Source: an uncultured Bartonella sp. (GTDB lineage: Bacteria > Pseudomonadota > Alphaproteobacteria > Rhizobiales > Rhizobiaceae). From it: 64,000 bases of DNA. The translations under genes and the position numbers were made by a program. The stretch lies in the NCBI RefSeq assembly GCF_946479275.1, contig NZ_CAMLFE010000004.1:186001-250000 (forward strand), given 5' to 3'. Numbering within the stretch: the stretch's first letter is position 1; each line of letters begins with the position of its first letter. Under the pieces are notes generated by a model. That model was not told the origin of the DNA, made no database searches, and was given only the letters and a program-made list of their open reading frames with translations. Below are positions 27,879 to 37,701 of the stretch, piece after piece.

Positions 27879-28318
27879 ATTCGAGTATTGGTTGTGTAAC
27901 TGGAGCTGCTAACGAGAATCACTTCATTCGCTTACCGCTAAAGCGAGGCTCCAACAAGGTAAAAACATGACTATATTTATCATATTTTTAAACGATTAAA
28001 ACAGGTTTTAAGGTAAAAACTATTCCCAATCCCAATGATTTGATGACGAGAATGTGCTTTAGAGCTTTGACGTGGAGTAAAATCCGCATTAGAAGAGATA
28101 ACGTTCTATAGTTTTGACTAAAGAACATTCGGTTGTTTTTGGGTGTGACCTTTAATCCGCCAACTGAAATGGCCGGCCTGTAGTATTGGAGGAAAACAAT
28201 CATTCCAATGCATTGAGAGTTATTTCCAACCTGTTTGCAATGTTAATGCAATACAGACGGGAGGAATGGCGGGGATGGTTAGTCCATATCCGCAGTCAAA
28301 ACCAGGTCAGGAAAGCCT
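27879..28318. other. Gene-free promoter region of sdhCDAB
   Basis: About 440 bases with no supported gene; it presumably contains the sdh promoter. No single promoter could be picked with confidence. Confidence 0.5.
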
Positions 28319-28720
28319 ATGACAGATACGACAACAACAAAAACGCGTCCTCTTTCACCACATGTCAGCATTTATCGCTGGCCTATTACGATGGCAATGT
28401 CCATTGCCCACCGTATTACAGGAGGTGCTCTTTATGTTGGCACTTTGTTCCTTGCAGCATGGTTGATGGCAGCTGCGTCGAGTGAGGGGGCATTTGAAAC
28501 AGTAAACGGCTTTTTCAACTCGTTTATCGGGCGCTGCATTCTGTTTCTTTACACATTGGCTCTTGTTCATCACCTTGTTGGAGGTGTGCGGCATTTTTTC
28601 TGGGATACGAGAACTTATCTTCTTGAAAAGCACTGCGCGACCAAAACAGCTTGGGCAACAGTCTTTATTTCCATTATCGCGACGCTTCTTATCTGGATCG
28701 TCGGTTATTGCGTCCGTTAA
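28319..28720 (+). CDS. sdhC: Succinate dehydrogenase cytochrome b556 subunit SdhC
   Basis: Membrane anchor of complex II that binds heme b and ubiquinone. The 133 residues have RPLSPHVSIYRWPITMAMSI and HRITGGALYVG at the quinone-site end, three membrane helices, and the heme-ligand region in LVHHLVGGVRHFFWD. First gene of a typical sdhCDAB operon. Confidence 0.95.
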   Translation: MTDTTTTKTRPLSPHVSIYRWPITMAMSIAHRITGGALYVGTLFLAAWLMAAASSEGAFETVNGFFNSFIGRCILFLYTLALVHHLVGGVRHFFWDTRTYLLEKHCATKTAWATVFISIIATLLIWIVGYCVR

Positions 28721-28736
28721 TGGCAGGGAGATATTT

Positions 28737-29123
28737 ATGAAAAAAGATTTCAGAACAGAGCTTGGAAAAGTTCGGGGCTGGGGAGCTGCCCATACCGGGA
28801 CAAGCCATTTTTGGGCACAGCGTATGACCGCTCTTGCCAATGTCCCGTTATTCATTTTTTTTATTGTGCTTGTTGTCTCTCTCGTTGGCAAGGATTATGC
28901 AACTGTACACGCAACACTGGAAAATCCGATTGTCGCTGTCGTAATGGCTTTGATGATTCTTTCCGGTATTTATCATATGAAACTGGGTATGCAGGTCATC
29001 TTGGAAGATTATCTTCCGAATGAAGCGACGCGTGTTTTGATGTTGGCACTCAATACGTTCTTTTGCTACGTGATCGGTGCCGGTCTGCTTCTTGCCCTTC
29101 TGAAAATTTCATTGGGAGGTTGA
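28737..29123 (+). CDS. sdhD: Succinate dehydrogenase membrane anchor subunit SdhD
   Basis: Second complex II anchor, 128 residues with three membrane helices. The ATG at 28737 follows GGGAG, 16 nt after sdh[21 protein letters not shown] is the alphaproteobacterial SdhD start, and [20 protein letters not shown] holds the heme-side His. Confidence 0.94.
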   Translation: MKKDFRTELGKVRGWGAAHTGTSHFWAQRMTALANVPLFIFFIVLVVSLVGKDYATVHATLENPIVAVVMALMILSGIYHMKLGMQVILEDYLPNEATRVLMLALNTFFCYVIGAGLLLALLKISLGG

Positions 29124-29128
29124 TCTCT

Positions 29129-30973
29129 ATGGTCACCACTTCTTCAAATAGTTCCACAACGAAAAGTGGAAAAGCCTACCATTATGTCGATCACAAATTC
29201 GACGTTGTCATTATTGGCGCTGGCGGCTCTGGATTACGTGCAACACTTGGAATGGCCGAGCAGGGGCTGAAGACCGCCTGCATTACCAAGGTTTTTCCGA
29301 CACGTTCACATACTGTGGCGGCGCAAGGCGGCATTGCTGCATCTCTATCCAATATGGGGCCGGACAATTGGCAGTGGCATATGTATGACACGATCAAAGG
29401 GTCTGACTGGTTGGGCGATATGGACGCCATGGAATATCTGGTGCGCAATGCACCGGCGGCTGTCTATGAGCTTGAACATTATGGTGTGCCGTTTTCACGT
29501 ACCGAAGATGGCAAAATCTATCAGCGTCCGTTCGGCGGACATACAACAGATTTCGGAGCCGGTCCGCCCGTTCAGCGGACTTGCGCAGCTGCCGACCGTA
29601 CAGGGCACGCTATTTTGCACACCCTTTATGGTCAAAGCTTGAAGCATAATGCGCAATTCTTTGTTGAATATTATGCAATCGATCTCATTATGACCGACGG
29701 CGTTTGCACCGGCGTTGTCGCCTGGAATCTTGATGATGGAACAATCCACCGCTTTTCGGCAAAAATGGTTGTTCTGGCAACAGGTGGCTATGGTCGTGCC
29801 TATTTCTCGGCAACGTCTGCCCACACCTGCACAGGTGATGGCGGCGGTATGATTGCCCGTGCCGGTCTACCGTTGCAGGATATGGAATTTGTTCAATTCC
29901 ATCCGACTGGTATCTATGGTTCGGGGTGTCTGATTACCGAAGGTGCCCGCGGTGAAGGTGGCTACCTCATCAATTCGGAAGGCGAGCGTTTCATGGAACG
30001 CTATGCTCCCTCGTTCAAGGATCTTGCTTCGCGTGATGTTGTTTCGCGTTGTATGACGATTGAAATAAGGGAAGGACGTGGTGTTGGTCCTAAAAAAGAT
30101 CACATCTATCTTGTCCTCAGTCACATTGATCCGGCCATTTTGCATGAGCGTCTGCCGGGTATTTCTGAATCAGCCCGCATTTTTGCCGGTGTTGATGTCA
30201 CGAAAGATCCGATACCGGTTATTCCGACAGTTCACTACAATATGGGCGGCATACCGACCAATTATTTCGGCGAGGTGTTAAATCCGACGGATGATGAGCC
30301 GGATCGTGTCCAGCCCGGTTTGATGGCAGTTGGTGAAGCAGGATGTGCATCTGTACATGGTGCTAATCGTCTCGGCTCTAACTCGTTGATCGATCTTGTG
30401 GTATTCGGCCGCGCAGCTGCCATTCGTGCAGGCGAGGTTATTGATCGTAAATCGGAAATACCGCCAATCAATGAGCAGGCTGTCGAAAAGATCATGGATC
30501 GGTTTGATCGTATCCGTTACGCCAATGGAGCAAAACCGACAGCCAAGTTGCGTGAAAAAATGCAACACGCAATGCAGGAAGATGCTGCTGTTTTCCGTAC
30601 GGAAGAATCGCTTCAGCAAGGTTGCCGACGCATTTCGGAAATCTGGAAGGAATTGCCGGATGTGAAAGTAACCGACCGTTCGCTCATATGGAATTCCGAT
30701 CTGATGGAAACATTGGAATTGGAAAACCTCATGGCCAATGCGATTTCGACAGTTTATTCTGCCGAAGCCCGTCATGAAAGCCGTGGTGCTCATGCACGTG
30801 AGGACTACCCGGAGCGTGATGACAAGAACTGGCGCAAGCACACACTTTCGCGCTTGTCTGAAGATGGGAAAGTTACGCTTTCCTATCGTGGTGTCCACCT
30901 CAACCCGTTAACCAAAGAGGAAGACGGTGGCATTTCGCTCAAGAAAATTGCGCCCAAGAAGCGCGTTTACTAA
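29129..30973 (+). CDS. sdhA: Succinate dehydrogenase flavoprotein subunit SdhA
   Basis: Oxidises succinate to fumarate. The 614 residues show the dinucleotide motif [13 protein letters not shown] and [13 protein letters not shown] with the His that covalently holds FAD. Also present are [11 protein letters not shown], the active-site [19 protein letters not shown] and [20 protein letters not shown]. The ATG at 29129 lies five bases after sdhD, preceded by GGGAGG. SDHAF4-type factor at 3068-3280 probably assists its assembly. Confidence 0.98.
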   Translation: MVTTSSNSSTTKSGKAYHYVDHKFDVVIIGAGGSGLRATLGMAEQGLKTACITKVFPTRSHTVAAQGGIAASLSNMGPDNWQWHMYDTIKGSDWLGDMDAMEYLVRNAPAAVYELEHYGVPFSRTEDGKIYQRPFGGHTTDFGAGPPVQRTCAAADRTGHAILHTLYGQSLKHNAQFFVEYYAIDLIMTDGVCTGVVAWNLDDGTIHRFSAKMVVLATGGYGRAYFSATSAHTCTGDGGGMIARAGLPLQDMEFVQFHPTGIYGSGCLITEGARGEGGYLINSEGERFMERYAPSFKDLASRDVVSRCMTIEIREGRGVGPKKDHIYLVLSHIDPAILHERLPGISESARIFAGVDVTKDPIPVIPTVHYNMGGIPTNYFGEVLNPTDDEPDRVQPGLMAVGEAGCASVHGANRLGSNSLIDLVVFGRAAAIRAGEVIDRKSEIPPINEQAVEKIMDRFDRIRYANGAKPTAKLREKMQHAMQEDAAVFRTEESLQQGCRRISEIWKELPDVKVTDRSLIWNSDLMETLELENLMANAISTVYSAEARHESRGAHAREDYPERDDKNWRKHTLSRLSEDGKVTLSYRGVHLNPLTKEEDGGISLKKIAPKKRVY

Positions 30974-30988
30974 GGGGAGATACTGATA

Positions 30989-31768
30989 ATGGTTCATATG
31001 GCGCTTCCCAAGAATTCGCAAGTCAAGCCGGGTAAGGTCTGGCCAAAGCCGGCTGATACATCGAAACTGACCGAGTTCCACATTTATCGCTGGTCGCCGG
31101 ATGACGACCAGAATCCGCGTCTCGACACTTATTATGTCGATCGCAATGCGTGCGGGCCGATGATTCTTGATGGGCTTCTATACATCAAGAACAATGTTGA
31201 CCCGACATTGACATTGCGTCGCTCCTGCCGTGAAGGCATTTGCGGTTCATGTGCGATGAATATTGACGGGTCGAATACCCTTGCCTGTATTACAGGCATG
31301 GATGAGGTTAAGCATCCGATCAAGATTTATCCTTTGCCATCAATGCCTGTGGTAAAGGATTTGGTTCCGGATCTTAACCGTTTCTATGCCCAGCATCGTT
31401 CGATTGAACCGTGGTTGCATACGGTTTCACCGGTGCCCGAGAAAGAGTGGTTGCAAAGTCACGAAGACCGCCAGAAACTCGATGGTCTTTATGAATGTAT
31501 TCTTTGTGCCTGCTGCCAGACATCTTGCCCGAGTTATTGGTGGAATGGTGATCGGTACCTTGGGCCGGCTGTGTTACTGCAAGCCTATCGTTGGATAGCC
31601 GATACGCGTGATGAAGCCAAGGGCGAACGTCTGGATAATCTTGAGGATCCGTTCCGGCTTTATCGTTGCCACACCATCATGAATTGTGCGCAAACTTGCC
31701 CGAAGGGGTTGAACCCTGCCAAGGCTATTGCCGAAATCAAGAAATTGATGATTGAACGGCGCGTATAG
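30989..31768 (+). CDS. sdhB: Succinate dehydrogenase iron-sulfur subunit SdhB
   Basis: Relays electrons from FAD to quinone through three clusters: 2Fe-2S in [14 protein letters not shown] plus a later Cys, 4Fe-4S in [12 protein letters not shown], and 3Fe-4S in [11 protein letters not shown]. 259 residues. The ATG at 30989 has GGGGAG upstream; a second ATG four codons in is possible. Last gene of the operon. Confidence 0.97.
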   Translation: MVHMALPKNSQVKPGKVWPKPADTSKLTEFHIYRWSPDDDQNPRLDTYYVDRNACGPMILDGLLYIKNNVDPTLTLRRSCREGICGSCAMNIDGSNTLACITGMDEVKHPIKIYPLPSMPVVKDLVPDLNRFYAQHRSIEPWLHTVSPVPEKEWLQSHEDRQKLDGLYECILCACCQTSCPSYWWNGDRYLGPAVLLQAYRWIADTRDEAKGERLDNLEDPFRLYRCHTIMNCAQTCPKGLNPAKAIAEIKKLMIERRV

Positions 31769-31796
31769 CGATAACACTGTTAAGCTCTATTTTTTA

Positions 31797-31825
31797 AAAG
31801 CCGTGTGAAAATTTACACGGCTTTT
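31797..31825 (+). terminator. Rho-independent terminator after sdhB
   Basis: Stem AAAAGCCGTGT / ACACGGCTTTT with an 8-nt AT-rich loop and a T-rich tail. Confidence 0.88.
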
Positions 31826-32885
31826 TATTTTCCCTCTATTTTTCATGTTTTTAAAAAATGAGAATTTTTTAAAAAGCAGCGTTGGTGACGAAGCCAACCT
31901 ATATGTAAGCGCTATATAGTTACATTCGTTACCCCTCCACATGAAGGGAGGGGCAACGGTTCACGCCTCTATAGATATATTTTTTGCAATTGTCCCATTT
32001 TCCCGAATGTCATGAACATTTAGCACTGAATGCCAGCGATACGATGAAGCAATAACTTTATGACGACTTATAGTTTTAAAGGAAACGCCCTTTCCTCAGT
32101 GTTCCTTGGCTCGGTCCATAATCTTTAAAAAATTTCTGTTGTTTTCAAAAAAGAAACTGGCTTAACCCCAACGGATTGAGCCATTTTTCCGGTGATGCGG
32201 CTATTTCATCTACTGCACCAAGTCCATTTTCCAGACAGACAGATTGGATATTATTTTCAGTTTCTAGTGATTTTTTGAATAGACCCCTTCAACCAATTCC
32301 CACGTGTTTTGTCCTTCAAGTGAAATTTTTTCGCTGTGCTTTGCAGGAAGGTAATCTTGGGCTCAAAATAGGTATGGGACGTTTCAGTTTTGTCATCCTG
32401 GTTATAAAATGATGAAAAATTCATGCATTTTCAAAAATGGATTTGGAGAGGGAATAAAACCAGTTTTAACGGCCGCTGAAGACCGTCGGTTTTGATGATC
32501 GCTCGAACCTGCTTCATGTGTTTTAAAACATGAGTAATGGTCTAAAAATGTAATGGACTGAACAGAGGCTTTCCCGAAAAAAAGCGATAAGGCATCGAGG
32601 AAGATTGTCCAACAAAATCACTTTAAACAGCCTGACAACGTTATTACGTTGCAGGGTAGAAAGTGAAAATAACCGCAATTCACGAACCCGCGAAACGTTG
32701 ATTGAAAGTTCAACCGATCAGGCCAATCAGGCTTTGCCAGCTGTTAAGCATTGTAGATTTGTGTTTTGCAACAGGCGCGTTTTACAATCAGACCCGTGTT
32801 ATAATGTTCAAACGGTCAAACGGGCCTCACTTACAAAACTGATTGGCTTTTTACGGCGTTTACAAAAAAGAGATGGGGCTCATCT
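31826..32885. other. Long gene-free stretch between sdhB and ubiH-type gene
   Basis: About 1 kb without a supported gene. Short open frames at 32176-32412 and 32605-32889 have no recognised domain and unremarkable starts. A hairpin with arms CCCCTCC / GGAGGGG lies at 31932-31953. No tRNA was seen. Confidence 0.5.
31932..31953. repeat. GC-rich inverted repeat with SD / anti-SD-like arms
   Basis: Arms CCCCTCC (31932-31938) and GGAGGGG (31947-31953) surround an 8-nt loop. No T run follows, so it is not an obvious terminator. Confidence 0.4.
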
Positions 32886-34127
32886 CTAAAGTGCTTCACC
32901 TAAAAGAAGTTTGGGGGAACCATCAGTAATTCCGGCAGCTTCTTCAATGAAATAATTTTTCATCTTTGGCATCCGTTCGACGAGGCCAAGACCAACGTCG
33001 CGCAACAAGCGTATTGGCGAAATGTCGTTGGAAAACAGACGGTTCAATACATCCGTTGTTATTCCCATGCGAACTGTTTCAAATCTGCGCCATGCCTGAT
33101 AACGCTCCAGCCCGACTATGGAACCGATATCAAGGCCGAGACGAGCTGTTTCGACAATAATCTGGGCAAGTGCTGCAACATCCCGGAAACCGAGATTCAA
33201 TCCCTGCCCTGAAATAGGATGAATACCATGGGCAGCATCACCGGCAAGTGCAAAACGCGGCTTGACAAAACTTCTTGCCAAAGTGAGACCAAACGGAAAG
33301 GCACGTCTGTCACCAATGAGTTTCAAGGCACCAAGATGGTGTCCGAAACGGGATTCAAGCTCGGCTTCGAAAACAATATCGTCGGCATCCATCAGGCGCT
33401 TGGCGTCTTTGTCGCGCTCATTCCATACAAGTGAAGAACGATTGCCTTTTAGCGGCAGAATAGCAAAAGGTCCCGAAGGCAGAAAATGTTCCTCGGCGCG
33501 TCCATTATGTGGCCGTTCATGTTCGACTGTGCAAACAATGCCCATCTGGCCGTAAGGCCAATAGAGAGTTTTGATATCGGCGATATCACGCAGTTTAGAG
33601 CGCACACCATCGGCGGCGACAAGAAGCTGGCTCTGCAACGAACTTCCATTGCTCAAATCAATAAGCATCTCGTTACCATTATTGGTAAAATTGTTGACGC
33701 TTACTTCCTCCAAAACCGGTATTTCCAATTCGTTAGCACGGCGATGAAGTGCAGCATTCAGATATTTATTTTCAACCATATAGGCAAAAGGTTCGCCGGG
33801 AGCGACGTTGCCTTCAAAGGTAAGGAAAACAGGCCTTACAGGATCACTATTGCGTGAGTCTGTAATGATCATGTCATTGATCGGTTGTGATAATGGCTCT
33901 ATTTCATCCCAGCATTGAAGTTGTCGAAGCATACGAATGGCAGCGGCAGCAATTGCCGAAGCACGCGGGTCGGTTTTCCAGCTATCCTTCGGGGCTGCGT
34001 CGATAACGGCTATTTTCAGAGAAGGTACAGCCTGTTTGACAGCAACAGCCAAGGAAAGGCCGACATAGGCACCTCCTGCAATGACGAGATCCAGAACTTT
34101 TTCAGTAGGGGTTGCAGAAGAAGACAT
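32886..34127 (-). CDS. UbiH/UbiF/COQ6-family FAD-dependent hydroxylase
   Basis: Flavoprotein monooxygenase of ubiquinone ring hydroxylation. The 413 residues contain an FAD fold LVIAGGAYVGLSLAVA, the middle VAADGVRSKLRD (DG motif) and ALAGDAAHGIHPISGQGLN, the second FAD motif. The first motif reads GGAYVG rather than GGGPxG, a mild departure. The ATG at 34127 is favoured by AAGGAAG just upstream over another at 34142. Which ring position it hydroxylates cannot be told. It is divergent from tesB. Confidence 0.9.
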   Translation of the reverse strand: MSSSATPTEKVLDLVIAGGAYVGLSLAVAVKQAVPSLKIAVIDAAPKDSWKTDPRASAIAAAAIRMLRQLQCWDEIEPLSQPINDMIITDSRNSDPVRPVFLTFEGNVAPGEPFAYMVENKYLNAALHRRANELEIPVLEEVSVNNFTNNGNEMLIDLSNGSSLQSQLLVAADGVRSKLRDIADIKTLYWPYGQMGIVCTVEHERPHNGRAEEHFLPSGPFAILPLKGNRSSLVWNERDKDAKRLMDADDIVFEAELESRFGHHLGALKLIGDRRAFPFGLTLARSFVKPRFALAGDAAHGIHPISGQGLNLGFRDVAALAQIIVETARLGLDIGSIVGLERYQAWRRFETVRMGITTDVLNRLFSNDISPIRLLRDVGLGLVERMPKMKNYFIEEAAGITDGSPKLLLGEAL

Positions 34128-34233
34128 AGAGCTTCCTTTCATAAGTTTTTATCAGCTTGACGGTTGTTGACAATCATCTGCTTTCCTGTTTCACCTGTCC
34201 GGTTATTTATAATCCTTTAAGTGAATATGGCTC

Positions 34234-35106
34234 ATGACCGATCGACTTCAACATCTTTTATCCATACTGGATTTAGAAAAAATTGACCAGAATTTGTTTC
34301 GCGGTCAAAGCGGAAATTCGCGTTGGCAGCGTGTTTTTGGCGGTCATGTTATCGCGCAAGCGCTGGTTGCGGCTCATCGCAGTGTAACTCCTGACAGATT
34401 CATCCATTCGCTTCATGCCTATTTCATTCGCCCCGGTGATCCGGAACGTCCAATTATTTACGAGGTCGAACCCCTTCGCGATGGAAGAAGTTTTTCTGTC
34501 CGGCGTGTGGTTGCCAAGCAGAATGGCGTTGCCATTCTTTCTTTTTCATCATCTTTTCAGGTCGATGAGCCGGGGCTTGATTATCAACGCCCGATGCCAG
34601 AAAATTTGCCGCAGCCCGAAACATTGAGCGGCGAACATGCGATCGATCAAGCTATTCTTGAATCAGCACCGGAAAATATCCGTAATTATTGGAATGAGCA
34701 GCGCCCATTTTTAATTCGCCCGATTGATCTTGAAGATTATCTCAAGCGCGACAAACATCAGCCGGTACAACGCTGCTGGTTCAAACTTAACGGGCAAGTC
34801 GATAATACGAGAAGTCTTAATTCTGCTCTGCTTGCTTATCTTTCCGACATGACATTGCTCGATACATCACTGATTGTCCATGGATTATCCATCTTTACCC
34901 CCGGTCTTATTCCGGCAAGCCTTGACCACTCCATGTGGTTTCATCGTCCGTTCAGTCTTGATGACTGGATGCTTTATGATATTGAAAGCCCGAATACGCA
35001 TGGAGCACGCGGTTTAAGTGAAGGATATATTTACACACGCGATGGAAAATTGATTGCAAGTGTTGCACAGGAGGGGCTTATCCGTCTTGTGGAGCCAAAA
35101 TCATAA
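34234..35106 (+). CDS. tesB: Acyl-CoA thioesterase II (TesB)
   Basis: Hydrolyses medium- and long-chain acyl-CoA. The 290-residue double hotdog protein has RWQRVFGGHVIAQALVAAHR, HSLHAYFIRPGDPERPI, SFSVRRVVAKQ and the second-half LAYLSDMTLLDTSL with the catalytic Asp, then SLDHSMWFHRPF. It is divergent from the ubiquinone hydroxylase gene, as in other Rhizobiales. The ribosome binding site is weak. Confidence 0.94.
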   Translation: MTDRLQHLLSILDLEKIDQNLFRGQSGNSRWQRVFGGHVIAQALVAAHRSVTPDRFIHSLHAYFIRPGDPERPIIYEVEPLRDGRSFSVRRVVAKQNGVAILSFSSSFQVDEPGLDYQRPMPENLPQPETLSGEHAIDQAILESAPENIRNYWNEQRPFLIRPIDLEDYLKRDKHQPVQRCWFKLNGQVDNTRSLNSALLAYLSDMTLLDTSLIVHGLSIFTPGLIPASLDHSMWFHRPFSLDDWMLYDIESPNTHGARGLSEGYIYTRDGKLIASVAQEGLIRLVEPKS

Positions 35107-35611
35107 CAGATCAAAAATGAATGTTGCAGAAATAAATTCATCGTTCATTATGCCGCGTTCATCCGTGTCGCTTGGCACAGCACAGCTATCGGGCATTTTA
35201 GCTTACTGAAAACAATATCTTGTTTTGACGTGTAAGCCCTTATCCATTTTTGATATTCGGTTACAAATGTCGCTTATTAACGGCTGTTTTCCGATTCGAT
35301 GGCATTTTAATTTTATGAGATATTTTTATTGGCTCTTCTCCCAAGCATTATAGTGGTTTTAGAGACGCTGTTTTTTTAATATCCATTTTCCCGAAAACTC
35401 GATATTTCTTCATCTGGAAGAATACGTCCCCCCCCTTCCGCAATTTTACAACGAAGCATAATCCGGTAAATATCAGGTTGTTGCGCGCGTAAAGCTCGAA
35501 ATAACGACGACGATATTCTCCTTAACCGATAGAGTTATTGCCTTATCCTTTACATCCTCTTGGCATTCGGCAAACCGTTATTTTTAAAATTCTTTAGTGT
35601 CCGATCTTCAA
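35107..35611. other. Gene-free spacer upstream of glnK
   Basis: About 500 bases without a supported gene; moderately AT-rich. Nothing recognisable before the sigma-54-like element at 35612. Confidence 0.5.
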
Positions 35612-36035
<424 letters not shown>

Positions 36036-36136
36036 AAGAAAGCTTTCTAAAAGCATAATGCCTAAAAAATAGGCATAATATATAAATGATCAACAGCTAG
36101 GCGTGTTTGTGCAGGGTAAACGGTAAGAAAAAGCAG

Positions 36137-36153
36137 TTGGCATGAAACTTGTT
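36137..36153 (+). promoter_or_regulatory. Sigma-54-like promoter element of amtB
   Basis: TTGGCATGAAACTTGTT is almost identical to the element before glnK (35612-35628) and sits about 70 bases before the amtB start. The last C of TTGC is replaced by T. Confidence 0.5.
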
Positions 36154-36223
36154 ACAGATTGCAATGAGTGAACGTAGCAAAGAATGAAGGTGGTGCACGT
36201 TCTTTTCCGAATGGAGAGGTTTT

Positions 36224-37540
36224 ATGAAGAGTTTTCAAAAATGGGCGCCGGTAGTGGCGGGTGCGTTTGCATTAATCGGAGCGAATGCAGGCTATGCGCA
36301 GGAAGTTGAAACGGTAACCGAAGTTGTAACCGAAATTCCGGCAAAGCTGGATTCGGGTGATACCGCATGGATGCTCGTTTCGACGGCATTTGTTTTGCTC
36401 ATGACCATTCCGGGGCTTGCCCTTTTTTACGGTGGCATGGTGCGTAAGAAAAATGTTTTGGCAACAATGATGCAGAGCTTTGCAATATGCTGCCTGATCA
36501 GCGTGATCTGGTTTGTTGCGGGCTATTCATTCGCTTTTTCCGGAAAAAATCCTTATTACGGCGATTTTTCTCTAATGTTCCTGAAAGGCATTTCTATTGA
36601 TGACCTTAACGGAACATTCCCGACCTATCTTTGGGTCGCTTTCCAGATGGCCTTTGCCATTATCACACCGGCACTGATTACCGGTGCATTCGCAGAAAGA
36701 ATGAAGTTTTCGGCAATGCTTTGGTTCATGGGGTTATGGTCGCTTCTGGTTTACGCGCCGATCTGCCATTGGGTCTGGGGCGGTGGTTTCCTCGGAAAAG
36801 ACGGGGTTCTGGACTTTGCCGGTGGTACGGTTATTCACGTCAATGCTGGTGTTGCCGGTTTGATTACCGCAATTGTTCTTGGCAAGCGTCAGGGATATCG
36901 GACAGTCAATATGGCCCCCCATAATCTTTCACTTTCGATGATCGGCGCCTCGCTTTTATGGATTGGCTGGTTCGGGTTCAATGCAGGGTCCGCGGGTGCT
37001 GCCAACAAAGTTGCAGCCATTGCAATGTTGAATACGCAAATTGCAACAGCTGCTGGGGCCTTGTGCTGGATGATCGCCGAATGGGCCGTATCCAAAAAGC
37101 CTTCGGTTTTGGGAATTATTTCCGGTGCAGTCGCCGGACTTGTTGCCATTACTCCGGCTGCAGGTTTTGTTGAACCGGGTGGCGCTATTATCATTGGCAT
37201 TGTTGCCGGGCCGGTCTGCTATTTTGCTGCAGTCTTTGTGAAGCGTGCATTGGGATATGACGATTCGCTCGATGCTTTCGGTGTTCACGGTGTAGGAGGC
37301 GTTATCGGCGCACTTTTAACGGGATATTTTGCTTCCGATATTTTCTTCACCGATCAGGAAGCTTATGCGAAAGTTTCTGTACTCAATCAGGGGTTCGGTC
37401 TTCTCGTAGCGATTATCTATACCGCAATTGTCACGACCATTATTCTTTATGTCGTTAAGGCGGTAATCGGATTGCGCCCGACCAAACAACAGGAAATCGA
37501 AGGGTTGGATATTTCCCTTCATGGTGAAACAATCCAGTAA
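36224..37540 (+). CDS. amtB: Ammonium transporter AmtB
   Basis: Inner-membrane ammonium channel, 438 residues. It begins with a signal peptide (to about ANAGYAQ) and then has 11 hydrophobic helices. GLALFYGGMVRKKNVLATMMQ, the pore His in HVNAGVAGLI, and FGVHGVGGVIGALLTG with the second pore His are diagnostic. GAGAGG precedes the ATG. It pairs with glnK, whose T-loop plugs the channel. Confidence 0.97.
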   Translation: MKSFQKWAPVVAGAFALIGANAGYAQEVETVTEVVTEIPAKLDSGDTAWMLVSTAFVLLMTIPGLALFYGGMVRKKNVLATMMQSFAICCLISVIWFVAGYSFAFSGKNPYYGDFSLMFLKGISIDDLNGTFPTYLWVAFQMAFAIITPALITGAFAERMKFSAMLWFMGLWSLLVYAPICHWVWGGGFLGKDGVLDFAGGTVIHVNAGVAGLITAIVLGKRQGYRTVNMAPHNLSLSMIGASLLWIGWFGFNAGSAGAANKVAAIAMLNTQIATAAGALCWMIAEWAVSKKPSVLGIISGAVAGLVAITPAAGFVEPGGAIIIGIVAGPVCYFAAVFVKRALGYDDSLDAFGVHGVGGVIGALLTGYFASDIFFTDQEAYAKVSVLNQGFGLLVAIIYTAIVTTIILYVVKAVIGLRPTKQQEIEGLDISLHGETIQ

Positions 37541-37568
37541 AAATCTTTTTAAAAAGAAGAAATATTTC

Positions 37569-37593
37569 AAGCCCGCTTTTCAAGCGGGCTTTC
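37569..37593 (+). terminator. Rho-independent terminator after amtB
   Basis: Stem AAGCCCGCT / AGCGGGCTT with a short AT loop; a weak T tail follows. Confidence 0.75.
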
Positions 37594-37620
37594 CATTTTA
37601 CCAGTCGTTTTTTCGATTGG

Positions 37621-37636
37621 TTAATAGCCCGTTAAC
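37621..37636. promoter_or_regulatory. CtrA-box-like motif upstream of ftsK
   Basis: TTAA at 37621-37624, seven bases, then TTAAC at 37632-37636. This matches the CtrA site TTAA-N7-TTAAC and lies 66 bases before the ftsK ATG. Confidence 0.45.
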
Positions 37637-37701
37637 TCTCTTGTTTTATAGTCGCTCTTAAAAATTATCTTTCGATTATTTTCGGGTTTTCAGGTTAGGT
37701 T

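Noticed and set aside
32176-32889. Two short plus-strand frames in the sdhB-ubiH gap
   Set aside because: Composition and starts look random; no recognisable family.
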